Shown: positions 1 through 11,734 of the stretch, piece by piece
How the letters are laid out: each line of letters opens with the position of its first letter
How positions within the stretch are numbered: the first letter of the stretch is position 1
From: Adiantum capillus-veneris
Taxonomy: Eukaryota > Streptophyta > Polypodiopsida > Polypodiales > Pteridaceae
Length of the DNA: 64,000 nucleotides
NCBI GenBank assembly: GCA_014529385.2
Contig: CM043960.1
Coordinates: 122,255,043 to 122,319,042, forward strand
Direction: 5' to 3'
Program-made: the position numbers and the translations under genes
The notes under the pieces: generated by a model
What the model saw: the letters and a program-made list of their open reading frames with translations, nothing else
Database searches by the model: none
What the model was told of the DNA's origin: nothing

Positions 1-600
1 AGGGAAAAAACCCAGTGGGAAAAAAGTGCCTTTGGTATACACGCATTAGTGGAGTACTTATTAGCATGGAAAATATTAATAAAATACTGAAGGGATTATT
101 TGCTGATAGATATGGAATTAAAAAGGCAGTAAATATGAGAGGGTAGCATGATGGAACATTGGTTTTCCTGTTGTAGTCTACTCAAGGTGCATAGGTGGAA
201 GCAAAAAAGAGTGTCTAATGCATATGTCCAATGGTGGGACATCCTATTTATGCATACACAAAAATACATGGAAAACAATATGCTCTGCAAGTAAGATTTT
301 GAGGGGTTCTTCAGAAAGATGGTGTAGCTATAAAAGCATATGACATGGCTTTGCAAGCTGGCACCCCTTTAAGAATGGTTTTTGTTGACAAGGATATGTT
401 CTCTCATCTTATTGTGCACTGTGCGTGAGTGTTGGACTCTACGACATCAACAATTCTAAGTTAATAGACTTTGACTCTGATGCTCATCTCATCGAGCATG
501 AGCGACACGACTTTAGATATGCTCAACTCTTCCAGCTTGAGTGTAAGCCTAATAAAACGACCTTAGCACATAGTTTAATATGACTTGAAGCTTCGGGTCT
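1..600. other. Unassigned left edge
   Basis: I see no gene that can be supported here. A short plus-strand open stretch near 307-427 is compatible with a helical-repeat protein fragment, but it is flanked by stops and has no clear motif. No LTR of the neighbouring giant gypsy element could be recognised: the TATA-containing U3 seen at 16196-16203 has no counterpart here, so the element's 3' end is either left of the window or lost. Confidence 0.4.
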
Positions 601-619
601 AATGCTTTGCTCATTTTAT

Positions 620-2675
620 GGCTCAGCAACCCCACTTTGACTATGCCAAAGAGTCTTTTTTGCACCCTGGCGACTTGAGTTTTTACATTCTTGTGCTTAC
701 TACAAATATTTCTTCAGGTAAAAGTAAGTTTGAATCCTCAAAAAGAGGATTAGTGAAGGACCAAGTTGGTATTGAAGGTTTCTTTTGCCATACCTGTTTT
801 ATCATCTTCGAATCTGCATTCGCGTTGGTTGGGTTGTCCTTCTTTGACTGTGAAGATTCCATTGGTTGTTTGATTCTCCAATTAGTCCTGTTGATAGAAG
901 TCTTTGATGTTGTTGGAGGCCTTTGTTCACTTTTGGCATCTGGATTTTGACTAGGAGCATTGGAAGACTTAGGAATCCAAACCTCTTAATGACTTTTGTA
1001 ACTCCTTTATTGACTTTGTTGAGCTTTAGGTCTTGCTGAGATGTTGAGATCTTCATGCAAGTCTCGTGTAGTTGCAATTGGCTTGTGGTTGACTGGTAGC
1101 CAAATCTTTGTATACCCTGTGTGGAATCCTTGTCCAAGAAGAACATTCTTTGAGATCCATCTTTGTTCTGTATCCTTTTGTGAGCCATGGTAGACTTCAA
1201 CATCATTCAATGTGTTCTGTTGTATACCTGCTTCTTAGGTATCCTAGGATATTGTCGAGGTTGATACCTTGTGGGCCTTCTTTCTTGGGAGGGACTTGAA
1301 GTTACTTCATATACTCTAACCTGTGGTTTTGGAACCGATATCTATCTGTTACCTCCATAGTACTCCTGTTCCTTTAAGCTCCATTATGATGCTATCCATC
1401 CCATGTGTTTGTCTTTCTGCGTTTATTTCTCGTCCTTAATCCAAACCGGATCATTGAATTTGACTAAATTGCTCGGAACAAACACTTGCTTGACTTTCCT
1501 TTGCTTTCTTGAGTACTTTGGCTGATATATCTTTGCTTTTCTTGGTGTCTCCTTAGAGGTTTTAGTTGGATCAGCAATTGACTTGAAGTTTTGAACGACT
1601 GAATTGCTTGAAGAAGCTGATCCATGAGGGTTCGCTAATGTAGAGACATATGTTGTCACATCTTCTTTGCTAATCCGTATAAGTTCCACTTTAGCTTTAC
1701 CTTTGTCTGCAATTTTGATCTTCGTTCCTCCTAGCTTTGGTGGCATTTTTTGCTCCATAGTATCGTGGTTGCTATTGCTTGATTTGATTTAAGCTCTTCT
1801 AAAGTTCTGTTCGATGGAGATGAATCATCTTCAATATGCTTTGCTTTGGCATTAGTTTCCATTTTAATTGTGCTTGAGGACTTTGTACTGTCGTCCACGG
1901 GTGACCAATCTTCAAGGTCTTCATTCTTTGTTGCCTTTGAAGATTGCATCTTCATTGAATTCTGTATCTCTAATATCACCTGGGCCATTGACATTCCCAT
2001 TATGATGTCTTCTGGCATATCCTTTGCTTTGATTACGTTGAATTGAGCTATGATGATCTGTGAACTTACTTCAATGGTGGTGGAGATGATTCCCCAGCAT
2101 TATGCTCGCTTGTTTCTTGATATGCTCACAAATTCAAGATCATCTTTCAACTATGGTTGGCCACATCTTTTCCAAGTGCGAAAAGAGATGAGGTTCTTAT
2201 CTAGCTGAAAATCTAGCTTTACTTCGCTTGAGATTTTTTCTTCGTTTTCACCAACAATGTTGTACTTGATTGAACTTGGTTGAACTTTATATGCATTTTC
2301 TTTGCTTTGACCACCTGCTTCCGTGGATGTTGGCTTGTTTTGTTGTAATACTACACCTTTTTCTTGCAACTGTTGAGCATTGTGTGCCTGCATTTGAGTA
2401 ACTTTTGATCTTAGAAGATCCAATGTGCTTTCTGGCAGAATCTATCTCTTCATAGGAGATTTTGGTGGTGACCTTTGTGTAGCCTTTTGGACTTTAGCTC
2501 TCATTGGTTTTGACTTTTTTGTCACCTGTTCTGGCAGCTTGAGGCTTTGCATCATCCTCAAATAGTCCTTGACTTTAGGTTTAGCATCCGTAGCTTCTAC
2601 AAGGTCATGAACCTGCTGAGAGTCATTGCTATTTGCATCTCGATATGCATAATTTTGAGCTGTAAATTTGTTCAA
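620..2675 (-). pseudogene. GypA 3' coding block, decayed, unknown function
   Basis: Broken minus-strand frames run through 2675-2442, 2423-2151, 2018-1731, 1758-1423 and 1210-620. They encode a Lys/Gln/Ser-rich, mostly disordered product starting MNKFTAQNYAYRD. The later part carries spaced Lys-Trp motifs (KQVFVP near 1480, TKIWLP near 1105, EVWIPK near 970, KQVW near 800). These resemble the K-x-[IV]-W-x-x-K repeats of the second retropepsin ORFs at 33249-34406 and 4537-6389. The block lies just downstream of a palindrome-bearing leader, the place occupied by the coiled-coil ORFs in GypD, but I see no clear homology to those. Function unknown; it could also belong to another element. Confidence 0.45.
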
Positions 2676-2756
2676 ACTTGGTCAGTGGGCTTAAGACACC
2701 ATGTGCTTTGGTCCTATGAAGGCAAAGTTGCAATTTCCCCCCATCTTGGCAAAAGG

Positions 2757-2778
2757 GTAAATAATTGCGATTATTAAC
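2757..2778. repeat. GypA palindrome copy P1 (3' leader)
   Basis: Variant of the GypA palindrome: left arm GTAAATAATT, 2-bp spacer GC, right arm GATTATTAAC. It is followed by TCAAAATG and, a few bases later, CTTTTTGGT; a very similar flank follows a different palindrome in GypD at 31318. Confidence 0.75.
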
Positions 2779-3022
2779 TTTTTCATCAAAATGAACACTT
2801 TTTGGTGTAAACTGGTTCTAGGCATGATGTAGACCCTGTGTATGTGATATGAGGTGATTTGGATCAAAAAATGTGACTGATAACTGAGAAATTGGTTTGA
2901 AAGGACTTCTTTGCGTTTTTTTGACAATTTTCCAAGTTATCATTGGTCATTTTGACCCATATAAGTGTGTACAAGTGATAGGTGAGGTGATGGTACCGTT
3001 TTCAAGCCAAAATATTGCAAAA

Positions 3023-3044
3023 GTAAATAATCACGATTATTTAT
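3023..3044. repeat. GypA palindrome copy P2 (3' leader)
   Basis: Left arm GTAAATAATC, spacer AC, right arm GATTATTTAT, one change from a perfect 10-bp inverted repeat. It starts 266 bp after copy P1. Confidence 0.8.
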
Positions 3045-4781
3045 AGCAGTCAACTTTTTTTGCAAAACTTGAAATTTTTTACCTAAACATATTTTATACA
3101 CCTAAAACAAGTCCTAAATTGAATTTGGTAAAGTTTTGTGCTGTCAGCATCACTTCGTGCTTTGTCCACTCTGAATTGACCGATTTTTGTGACTACATGA
3201 CCTGTGGAGTTGTTAGTTACTTTTGAGGCTATGGACTTGTCCGCTACATAGTCCTGAAGCAACTCATCCAGTTTTGGCCCATTTGAAGTCAGTTTGACTG
3301 CGTATGTCAAATTTGACGCTTTGTAGCCTTCGAGCTATTTTTTGCTTTCCGAGGGCTTGCTTTGATTGATTTTATGAAACCAAATATATACATTGTGTAT
3401 AGACCCAGTTTAGAAGTTGTTTGTGGAGTCAGAATCCAATTCTGGCATTCGTCAAAAACCTAGATTTTCTACTTGGGACCCCCCAACCCCTGCCGAATGG
3501 TCAACTATTGATATAGAAGTGTTCTATCATCTTGGGGTATGCTACAGTTCAAGTCTTGTCTGATTTGGTTGAGCTGACAGGCCACTATGGTCAATTTTTG
3601 GTCGTAGGTCTTGGTGCACTCCTTGGATTCTAGGGTTTTTTCATGGGGTTTAGACTAGCTACTACTGGCCGTACAGAATGGATCATTGATAAGTATAGAA
3701 CTTAGCCCTCATGTCTCATATGAGACGACGCTGTAAACAGGCGACTGTGGACTCCACAAAATGCGTGCAAAGAAGGTCGAAAAGCTCTCTCTCCAAAGGC
3801 GACAAGCGGAAATGAGGTGATTTTAGACTACCTTGGGTATCTATACTCGGTCCCCTGTTAGTCCTACTAGGCCATGAAATCTATATTAGACTCAAAAATT
3901 TCCCCAATCGGATTCCTGTAGCTCATTTTGCAAGAATTCTGCAAAAGTAGGTTTGGCCGCCTAATTTAGCTTCCCGCTTCCATCTTCCGATTTGATTGAA
4001 ATTTTGTTTGCCTTTTTGCCTTGTCCATCTGACCATCAACATATCTTCAGTTTTTCCATCGGAGATCATTTGCTATTTATTATTATTTTTGACCTGTTTA
4101 TTGAAAAATTCAAAGAAAATAAGAAAATGCACTAAAAAATCAAAGTAAAAATCCAATAATTAAGAAAATCCATTGAAAAACAGAGATTTATTGTTTTTTG
4201 TTGGATTTCTCCATTTTTAAGTCCCAATATCAAGAAAAATGATGAAAATTAATCAAAAAAAACTTTTTTTGATGATGTTTTGATAGTATATACACTATTT
4301 ACACTCATCGAGGAGATGTTATCAGTTAAATTTTTTCTGTGGATGATTTATAAGGGAATTCTTAGGTAATTTTACAAAAAATCACACGTTAACATCAAAC
4401 TTTTTTCTCTCTCTTCAAACATTGCCCTTAAATACTTAGTTCCCTTCCACCCCTCCTAGATGGCGTACTCTGGGGTGACTGTGTGCATGGGTTGAACAAT
4501 CATGTCTATGCATAGCCTTGGTTGGCTCTTTAAAGATCAATGCAATTTAAAACCATTATATTGTGCAAGAGTTGGGTCTTGAGTAATTAACTCAAGGGTT
4601 TTTGATTTCGAGGTTTTTTTATGTTGTCTTCCAAAGAGAAAATCTTGTAGCTTGTGTGCTCTTTGCTTGATTGTAGCATCAGGATGCTTTGGCACATTGA
4701 TTTCCTGAGCTGTTGGTATCAATAATGATTGTTGTCGAGCTTTCACCTGCCATTGATATCTTGCTTTGTCTTGGTCAGAAT

Positions 4782-5028
4782 CTCGGGGGGTTCACTATGT
4801 GTAAAACTACCATATCACGTGCGTTCAAGACATGTTTGTAAAACCCCTTATTTGTAAATTGTGTTAGGAATATAATGTACCCTTTTCTTTTAAAATCTGT
4901 AAGTTTTTTTCAAATTTTAAAAAATAATATCCTTCTGTATATATATTTCTGTAAGTTTCAAGAACTTTAAATACCCTTCTGTTGAACTCACGTGATAGGT
5001 TATATTTTTCTTAGGTGACCTCCCCGGG
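4782..5028 (+). mobile_element. hAT-like MITE copy 1 (247 bp)
   Basis: A 247-bp non-coding element with imperfect 14-bp terminal inverted repeats (CTCGGGGGGTTCAC at the left end; 9 of 14 or more positions match the complement of the right end). It is flanked by 8-bp repeats, GTCAGAAT at 4774-4781 and GCCAGAAT at 5029-5036, one mismatch apart. Same length and sequence as the inverted copy at 5638-5884. An 8-bp target duplication suggests mobilisation by a hAT-family transposase. Confidence 0.85.
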
Positions 5029-5637
5029 GCCAGAATGGTGTGGTTGAGTCTTTTGAGACTTAACTCTCTGTTTCTTGATTGATTTTACAATTTGCAAAGA
5101 AGATAGATGCTCCTTTTTCTTCCAAATCCATTTCGTGCTAGGTTCCTTTCTCAGAGATGCTCTTCTTTGTGTTTTGAACCTTGGATCGGCTTATCCTTAA
5201 ACTGTGCTTTTGGTAACCAAATTTTCTTGAATCCTTGCATGCTACTTGTACCATTTTCTTATCGATAGGATGAAGAGGATTGATTGCTTCGTGGTTTGCT
5301 CTGCTAGTAGCCTAATCTCCATTCCTCTTTTCTTGGTGCAATTGGAACAATTATGTGTCCAACTTTAGGTGATAAATTGAGTTGATTGGTATCCCAATTT
5401 GGTACTGGCTTGTAAGTCCGCATCCATGGGATTCCAAGAATCATTATCTCATTCACGTGTTCATCTACTAAGCATACAAATTGATGAGGACATGAACATC
5501 CATGTACTATCACATTTAAGTTGACTACTCCCAATGTTGGGGTTGGGTTCTTGTTGCATCCTTTGATAGTCGCTAATCCTGTTGTCAAAGACTGACTTGT
5601 TCTCTTTCTTGTATGTGGAATAACTGACTGCATTTAC

Positions 5638-5884
5638 CTTGGGGAGGTCACCTAAGAAAAATGTAACCTATCACGTGAGTTCAACAGAAGGGTATTTAAA
5701 GTTCTTGAAACTTACAGAAATATATATACAGAAGGATATTATTTTTTCAAATTTGAAAAAAACTTGTAGATTTTAAAAGAAAAGGGTACATTATATTCCT
5801 AACACAATTTATAGATAAGTGGTTTTACAAACATGTCTTGAACGCACGTGATATGGTAGTTTTACACATAGTGAACCCCCCGAG
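5638..5884 (-). mobile_element. hAT-like MITE copy 2 (247 bp, inverted)
   Basis: Second copy of the 247-bp MITE, in opposite orientation to copy 1. Its target duplication is a perfect 8 bp, GCATTTAC, at 5630-5637 and 5885-5892. It interrupts the retropepsin-like frame of GypA just after the decayed active-site region. Because each copy has its own target duplication, the pair represents two independent insertions and not one element with 247-bp terminal repeats. Confidence 0.88.
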
Positions 5885-6389
5885 GCATTTACTCGAGCTC
5901 TTGTATTGACTAATGAATTTGTACTATGATTGCTCAACTGTACTTTGATGCGAAGGTCCATTCCATCCAACCATTCATCATCTGTTGACACTGCATCTTT
6001 CTGCAATTCCCATTGTCGGTCATCTATTTCCAGAGTGTTGATGGGAATAAGTATTTGTTGTTTTTTGAGAGCAACTTTCCATTTGAGTACTTGAAGCCGA
6101 GATTCCTCTTGGGCTTCATCAATAACTTGCTGTCATTTTATCTTTCTTTGCTTAGCTGCATGCATCCTTTCTAGCAATTCATTGGTTAGTGGAAAATTGT
6201 ACTTCTTTGAACGACATCCACTAATCCAATTAGCCATTGCTTCACCATCTAATGTGGACAACTTAACTGCTCCACTTGGAGATACATTTTCCATGATAAA
6301 TGGTCTGTTTCCCTTTTTCTTAAATTTGGGAATGTGTTGCTTATGGGAATATATTAAAACTAAGTCCCCTTTTTTGAAGATTTTTGTAA

Positions 6390-7814
6390 TTAGATGAGAA
6401 TCAAAAAATTGTTTTGTTTTCGTTTTTGTGTATAGATTTGAGCTACAACAGTTAGCCTTTGCTCATCTAGCTTTTCTAAATATTCAAGTATCTCTGACAA
6501 TTCATGTCCAGTCCACTCAAGATCCTTAGCTACCCTTAGTGTCGGCAATAGAAATTCTATCGGCAATATGGCATCAAGACCATAAACAAGGTTAAAGGGT
6601 GTAGCATTTAAAGATGTTTTGAATGGAACTCGATAAGCCCATAGAGCTACATGGAGATTCATTTCCCAATGTGTCCTTCATGAAATAACCACTTTAGTCA
6701 ATATCGAGCTAAGAATTTTATTCATATGCGCAGCTTGTCCATTTGCTTGTGGATGATAGGGAGCTGATTTGTTATGGATGACCATAAATTCATTAAGCAG
6801 ATACTCAATTACCTCATTGAGGAAATGAGTTCCCCTATCACTGACAATTTCTATGGCAGTCCATATCTTGTGAACACATAATCATATAAGAATGCGGCAG
6901 TGGTTCTAGGGATCATTCTTTTGAGTTGCTTTAGCCTCGGCCCACTTGGTCAAATAGTTCGTAGCTACACTGATATATTGAGCTTGGATTCTATAAGCAG
7001 GTGGCTGTATTGGCCTAACAAAATCTATACCCCATTTTGCGAAATCTCTAGCCCCCATCATTGGTCTTAAGGGCATGCTATCCACACGGGTTGGCATTTT
7101 TGCTCGTTGACATGCATCACACCTCCGAACATACTCCTTGGCATCTGCAAAAAGTGTTGGCCACCAAATGCCTGCCATTAAGATCGCTCTTGCAGTGGTC
7201 TCACTAGAAAAGTGACCTCCTGCTAATTCAGCATGTGCTTGTTCTATAATAGGAATGTATTCGTTTTTCATTTGCACAAAGACGCAAGTGTTGATCCTTA
7301 CCTCTTCAATACAATTGGTTTTTAATAAGAGCATAGTCTCTTGCTTCAATTTCAATTGCTCTTTGGTGGCATTTACTCATATCCTCAGGAAATGTTTGGC
7401 TTGATAAGTAAGTAACCGGATAGTTACTCCACTTAGGAACACACGACATTTGGAACAATGTTACATGAGGTATGGGTACTTGTTTCTGACATTGAGGACA
7501 AATTTTCACAAAAGAATGAACACCACATCACTCCTCATCATTGGCCAAAATACTCCAAGTCTCAAGATCTGTTGCATAGTTTGGTCTTTTGCAAAGTGAA
7601 GTCCTACTGTGGTAACATGTGCTTGACCTAGGTATTCGGTTTTCTCCTTAGGACTAATACACAACAGAAATATTCCATCTTGATTTCTTTTGTATAACTT
7701 TCCAGCTAGTAACTGATACATAGCCGATTGCTCAATTATCCAATTGTAATAGGAAGTGGTATTTACAAATCCACTTGAGCTATGGTCATCAATGATACCA
7801 TGTTTTCCGACCAT
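6390..7814 (-). pseudogene. GypA integrase with two H2C2 modules, degraded
   Basis: Integrase region split over several frames (7814-7506, 7509-7306, 7355-6906, 6662-6390). Two H2C2 zinc-binding modules occur in tandem: the first has QAHVTTVGLHF near 7610 and CPQCQKQ near 7490; the second has QAHAELAGGHF near 7225 and CDACQRAK near 7110. The catalytic core follows (KWGIDFV near 7030, SDRGTHF near 6830). The third catalytic acidic residue is lost: the motif reads GQAAHMNK where GQAEATNK occurs in GypD. The downstream GLDAILPIEF region is the usual core end. The double zinc module is shared with GypD. Confidence 0.75.
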
Positions 7815-7867
7815 CGAGGTACCATTTCTACGGAGAATAGATATGCATCTGGTAGATCATCGTCCAC

Positions 7868-9285
7868 TTACTTAGGTGGTTCTCCTGAAACAATCCTTGA
7901 TAAATGACCTGCTCTTTGATGAGTGGTCCCTTTTTTCACAACTACAGTGAAATCAGATTCCAGTAGAATGATGAACCATCTCACTATTCTTCCTGTGTTG
8001 CATGGCTTGTTGACCAAGTACAATAAGGCTTGGTGGTCCACAAAGAACACAAATTTTTTTGCTAATAGGTAATGTCTATACTTTTTTACGGCATAGATCA
8101 TTCCTAGTCCTTCCCTTTGGTGGTGGTATAATTATTTTCTGCCATGTTCAACTATCGGCTAGCATAAGAAATACGAAAATCAAATTTTCCATCTCCTGGT
8201 TGAGCTATATACATCCGATGGCAAAATTGGAAGCATCTACATGTATGTGGAATATCTTATTCCAAACTGGTGCTTTCAATATTGGAGCTGAAGTGAGAGC
8301 TTGCATAAGCTTCAAGAAGGATTCTTTACACTTATCAGTCCATTCAAAGTGTGCAATCAAGATGTACATGGGTTTTGCAATTATAGCGTACATGTAAATG
8401 AATCGTCTGTAATATCCACAGTGTCCTATGAAGGCTTGAACCCCCTTGAGTATTATCAATCTAGGAAAATCAACAATAACATAAATTTTATCCATATCAG
8501 TAGCTATGCCATTTTTAGACACTATATGTCCAAGATTTTTTCCTTGTCTACCCATGAATGTGCACTTTTCCAGATTTTCTACACTTTCCGAATACCTTTT
8601 TGAGGTGTTCAAAATGATCAGCCCCGATTGATGAATGTACACATAGATAATCCATATATACTTCCAAGAAATTCCTAAGATATTCTTTAAAAGCTTTAAA
8701 TACCCCATTCAGTTGCAAAGGCAGTTTTATGCTGATCTTTTGGATCAACCAAAAGTTGATTCTATCCCAAAAAGCCATCTAAAAAGCTATAAGATTCTTT
8801 TCCTGCAACTCGTTCTAAAACATGCTCAGTGATTGGAAGAGGAAAGTTGTCTCTAATGGTAGCTGCATTTACTTTCTTGAGATTGACACACACTCATAAT
8901 TTTCCATTTCTCTTGGGCATTACCACAATTGGAGAAACCCAATCTGTGTGTTCAATGTCATAAATGAATTCATCTTCCTTTAGTTTTTCAATCTCTTCTT
9001 TGATATTTCTGGCAAATGTTTCATTATATGTGTATGGCCTTTGTCTACTTGGTTTAGCACCATCTCTCATGAGTATGGTATGTTGACAGATTTCTGGATC
9101 ACACCCTTGAGATCCTTATAAGACCAAGCAAAGATATCTTGGTATTCGTTCAGTAAGCTTAGAAAAAGCTCTTATTCTTCTTTCATCGTGTCATTTGCAA
9201 TGTAGGTAGGTCTAGGCTCTTCTCCTGGTTCGGCCAGATCTATCTTTTTTGCATTTTCAGGTCCTTCGTAGGACTTGCCCTGTTT
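7868..9285 (-). pseudogene. GypA reverse transcriptase / RNase H, degraded
   Basis: Ty3-type RT begins near 9050 (PSRQRPYTYN-like) and contains TDWVSPIVV near 8935. The catalytic box reads YMDYLCVHS near 8650 where GypD has YMDDLCVHS, so one catalytic aspartate is lost. A short deletion just upstream joins TEWG directly to FKAFKEYL, removing the conserved PFGLTNAP segment. RNase H follows (HVDASNFAIGC near 8225, YAVKKYRHYL and VDHQALLYLVNKP in 8101-7868). Several frameshifts and stops are present. This is an inactive pol core. Confidence 0.8.
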
Positions 9286-10077
9286 TCATAGTTCCCTGAC
9301 AGGTTGTTCGATTATGATTTTCCAGTCTTGGAGAGTATATTTCTTGTAATGGGATGGAACTCTCATTACATCTTTACCATCCTCTTCTGTGGTTTCTATT
9401 TCCATCCTATATATCTCCTTTAGAGATTTTTTCAACTCTTGATACTTCTTTTTCCATTCAACTCGTGTCATGGTTGAATCCTTGTACTGGTTTTTAGGTT
9501 TTGCTTGAGTTTCCTTTCTTGTTTTTCTCAATGTTTTTGTCATTTCATGTTCTTCGTTTAAAGGATATCTATGGGTGATTTTGTCCTTGACACAATCATG
9601 TGCATCTATCTGCATCAAGAACTGTGTTCTATTGGAGACCAATAGCATAGGTCTAGTTTTCAAGTTTCGCGTGTCTCTTTTTTGTCTATACCATTTCTTT
9701 CTTCTTGGTTTCTAGTTTGGAAAGTCAAAAAACTTTTCCTCCCCTCCTTTCATGAGTAGATTAGCTCTCACATGTTCTTTTTCTGACCTCGAATCATCTG
9801 AGGTAGCTGTGTGTTCTTCTAACTCGTCAATTGCATCATAGTAGAGGTCTGAAAAGACTTGTTGACCTTTCATCAAGTCCTTGGATTTGTAATTTTTGTC
9901 TTCAATGTGAAGGGTTGAGATCATTTGTATGGGAATTATGTCATAGCTGTCCTCATTGCAAAGTTGAGTAGGCATAGATATACTTACACATACATCCATT
10001 GTCACTAAAATTTGAGTCCACTCAAATGGCTCAAAAAAATAAATGGTCTCGAAAGGGCTCAGGTACATAGGCTTCAT
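9286..10077 (-). pseudogene. GypA protease-RT linker
   Basis: Two frames (10077-9712 and 9663-9286) encode an acidic then strongly basic linker between protease and RT. Both align by order and wording with GypD: the FETIYFFEPFEWTQILVT stretch matches GypD's PLEWTHILAT, and FLMQIDAHDCVKDKI matches FLMLVKAEDCVKDKI. No enzymatic domain is recognised. The region probably contributes a tether or basic nucleic-acid-binding segment of the polyprotein; that role is inferred. Confidence 0.6.
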
Positions 10078-10957
10078 CTGTGCAATCCATTTCTAAGATA
10101 CATTCTTCTCGTTTTAAGCTCCCGTTTTTTGAGGCTCCACATATCCAAATAGGAGTGTCTTTGTTCAACCAAGATGGAAGCTTAGTTTCAGCCGAAGAGA
10201 CTGAATCGAATTCCTGTATAGGCATTTTCATGACATCTCTATAAGTGTGATCTTTTAGATTAACCCTTGTTATTGATCCCACTTGCTTCAAGTACAGATA
10301 ATTGTTTCCCCAATCCTGGATGAGTTGTACTTGTCGCATGAAAGGTCTTCCCAATATGATTTCGTAATTGATTTTCTTACCAAAGTCTACTATGGAAAAA
10401 GTGTGTTGATATTCAATCCCACAGGAATTAACTATCACTTTTTTAAGCAGTCCCAAGGGTCTTCCAATGTGTCTATCAGCCAATTGCAATTTCATTTGAG
10501 TTTGTCTAATGGCTGGTTGTCCCCAGGATTCCCATACTGCTTTCATGGCTATGGCTATGTATGTCCCATTATCCAGTATTGCCATGGTTTCTATGTCATT
10601 ATTTCGCACTGGAAGGGTGGTGTTTCCTTCTTCCCCTTCGTAGTATTTTCCGACTCTGTTCATTGGAACAGATCTAATCTCTTTGTTATCCATTTCATGT
10701 TTCAATTTTCTCAAAATTTTTGCGATTAGCCATGTTATCCGCACCTTCTCTAGAACTTTTTGTAGATCATTCCATAAATATGGCCTGATTATGAGCAGTT
10801 CTCCTAAAGTAAGAGCGCATTGGATGGGTGTAGACATGATTGAATGGATGTTGTCTACTTCTAGAGTCTGTTCAGCTCTTTTTACTTGAGTGGTTTTACA
10901 CACTATGGATTCATCTTCACTATCTCCCAAGTAAGAGAGTAATGTTTTCAAGGCCAC
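10031..10957 (-). pseudogene. GypA aspartic protease (first retropepsin)
   Basis: About 308 residues corresponding to the pol protease of GypD (38063-39211). The active-site segment reads MAILDNGTYIAIA, so the usual D-[ST]-G triad has become D-N-G. The conserved downstream elements HTFSIVDFG and IILGRPFMRQ are present. The N-terminal part (LSYLGDSEDE) joins in frame to the preceding block across one stop near 10960. In the family this enzyme would cleave the Gag-Pol polyprotein; the DNG change suggests weakened or lost activity here. Confidence 0.75.
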
Positions 10958-10960
10958 TGG

Positions 10961-11593
10961 TTAAAACATTCCTGAAGCTTCAGATCCGCAATCCCCATAT
11001 AAGGATTGTACATCCATGTCCATGTCAGGAGATAGGTTGTCTAACCAAACTTCCTCTATAGGAGATGACTTCAGAGTTAAGCTCCCATCATTAATCTCTC
11101 TAACTTTTTCCCATAAGTGTCCTGGCCAGTCTTCTTCTACGCATGGGATTCCATGTAAGGTATCTTCACTATCCGGCACTATAAGTTCTAGCTTTTTTGT
11201 TTCAAGGTGGGGTTCTACCACCACTTTGGATTTTTCCTTATTGATTCCTACCACGAGCTCCTCAGGTTTTGCCATACTTTTGAGCTTGGGTTTTTGTTTT
11301 TCCAGCATGTCTTGCGTGATTCTTACCAAATTCTGATAAGCTTCAAGCCTAGCTGCTTCCATGTCCGGAGAAGGATAGTTTTTCCATTTGTTTTCCATGT
11401 TTTGGCTTGTTTTAAGTCTTGCTTGGTAAGCTTCCAAGGCTTCATTTATAGGCTCAAAAATTTTGTCTACCAAAATTGATCCTAGAGACTTCAAGGTGGT
11501 TTCCTTGATCTCGCTTCCAGTTTCTTTTACTTTTTCCTGGAATAGTTTCTTTGCTTTCTCCTCGATTTCAGCCCTTTGTTTCTGTTTTCTCAT
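10961..11593 (-). pseudogene. GypA gag C-terminal / gag-pro linker
   Basis: A 210-residue charged, helix-rich segment (RKQKQRAEIEEKAKKLFQEK at its start) corresponding to the C-terminal third of GypD gag. SLGSILVDKIFEPINEALEAY matches GypD's SGGSVLVDKVHEPLDALMKAY region closely. It lacks enzyme motifs. It lies between the zinc-knuckle part of gag and the protease and was probably part of one polyprotein. One in-frame stop separates it from the protease block. Confidence 0.65.
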
Positions 11594-11734
11594 CTGATAC
11601 CTTTTGTTTCTGCTTCTGTTGGTCTTTTGAGAGGAAATTTTTGTATTCTCTGAGTCATCAGAGGAGTTATATTTCTTTTTGTTAGCCTGGGCTCAGGTGA
11701 TTACCTTGATTAGAACAATTGGTTTACTCTCAAA

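Larger units (their letters stand above)
2676..4536. other. GypA second non-coding leader
   Basis: About 1.9 kb without a supportable ORF separates the second retropepsin-like ORF from the 3' coding block. It is AT-rich, especially around 4080-4430. Two 22-bp palindromes of the GypA type lie at its downstream end, next to the 3' block. GypD has the same arrangement at 30429-33248. The position suggests a leader or internal promoter region for the 3' block; that role is inferred. Confidence 0.55.
4537..6389 (-). pseudogene. GypA integrase tail and second retropepsin-like ORF
   Basis: Reading leftward, 6389-6130 encodes the pol tail (motif SPSGAVKL, then NWISGCR) and 6006-5893 plus 5633-5304 encode a retropepsin-like domain. 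The final part, 4746-4537, has a KQRA motif that aligns with the end of the GypD ORF (SIKQRA). A K-x-I-W-L-P-K motif occurs near 5220. The expected catalytic D-[ST]-G site reads N-T-R next to ARVNA, so the enzyme is dead. An ILG-x-PW motif near 5430 supports the retropepsin fold. Two 247-bp MITEs interrupt the ORF. In GypD the equivalent ORF is uninterrupted and keeps DSGA, so a protease downstream of integrase is a family trait. Confidence 0.6.

Noticed and set aside
301-430. Short plus-strand stretch resembling a helical-repeat (PPR-like) protein
   Set aside because: Only about 40 residues between stops, no repeat periodicity and no supporting exon nearby.
618-950. Plus-strand open frame of 110 codons
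   Set aside because: It overlaps minus-strand coding of the GypA 3' block, has no motif, and is best explained as a shadow frame.
2676-4536. GypA left and right non-coding regions as an LTR pair (with 13816-15549)
   Set aside because: They share palindromes and a few short words but are not co-linear copies; the true 5' LTR with TATA box lies at 15550-16406.
4782-5884. Single 1.1-kb transposon with 247-bp terminal inverted repeats
   Set aside because: Each 247-bp copy has its own terminal repeats and its own 8-bp target duplication, and the middle continues GypA coding.
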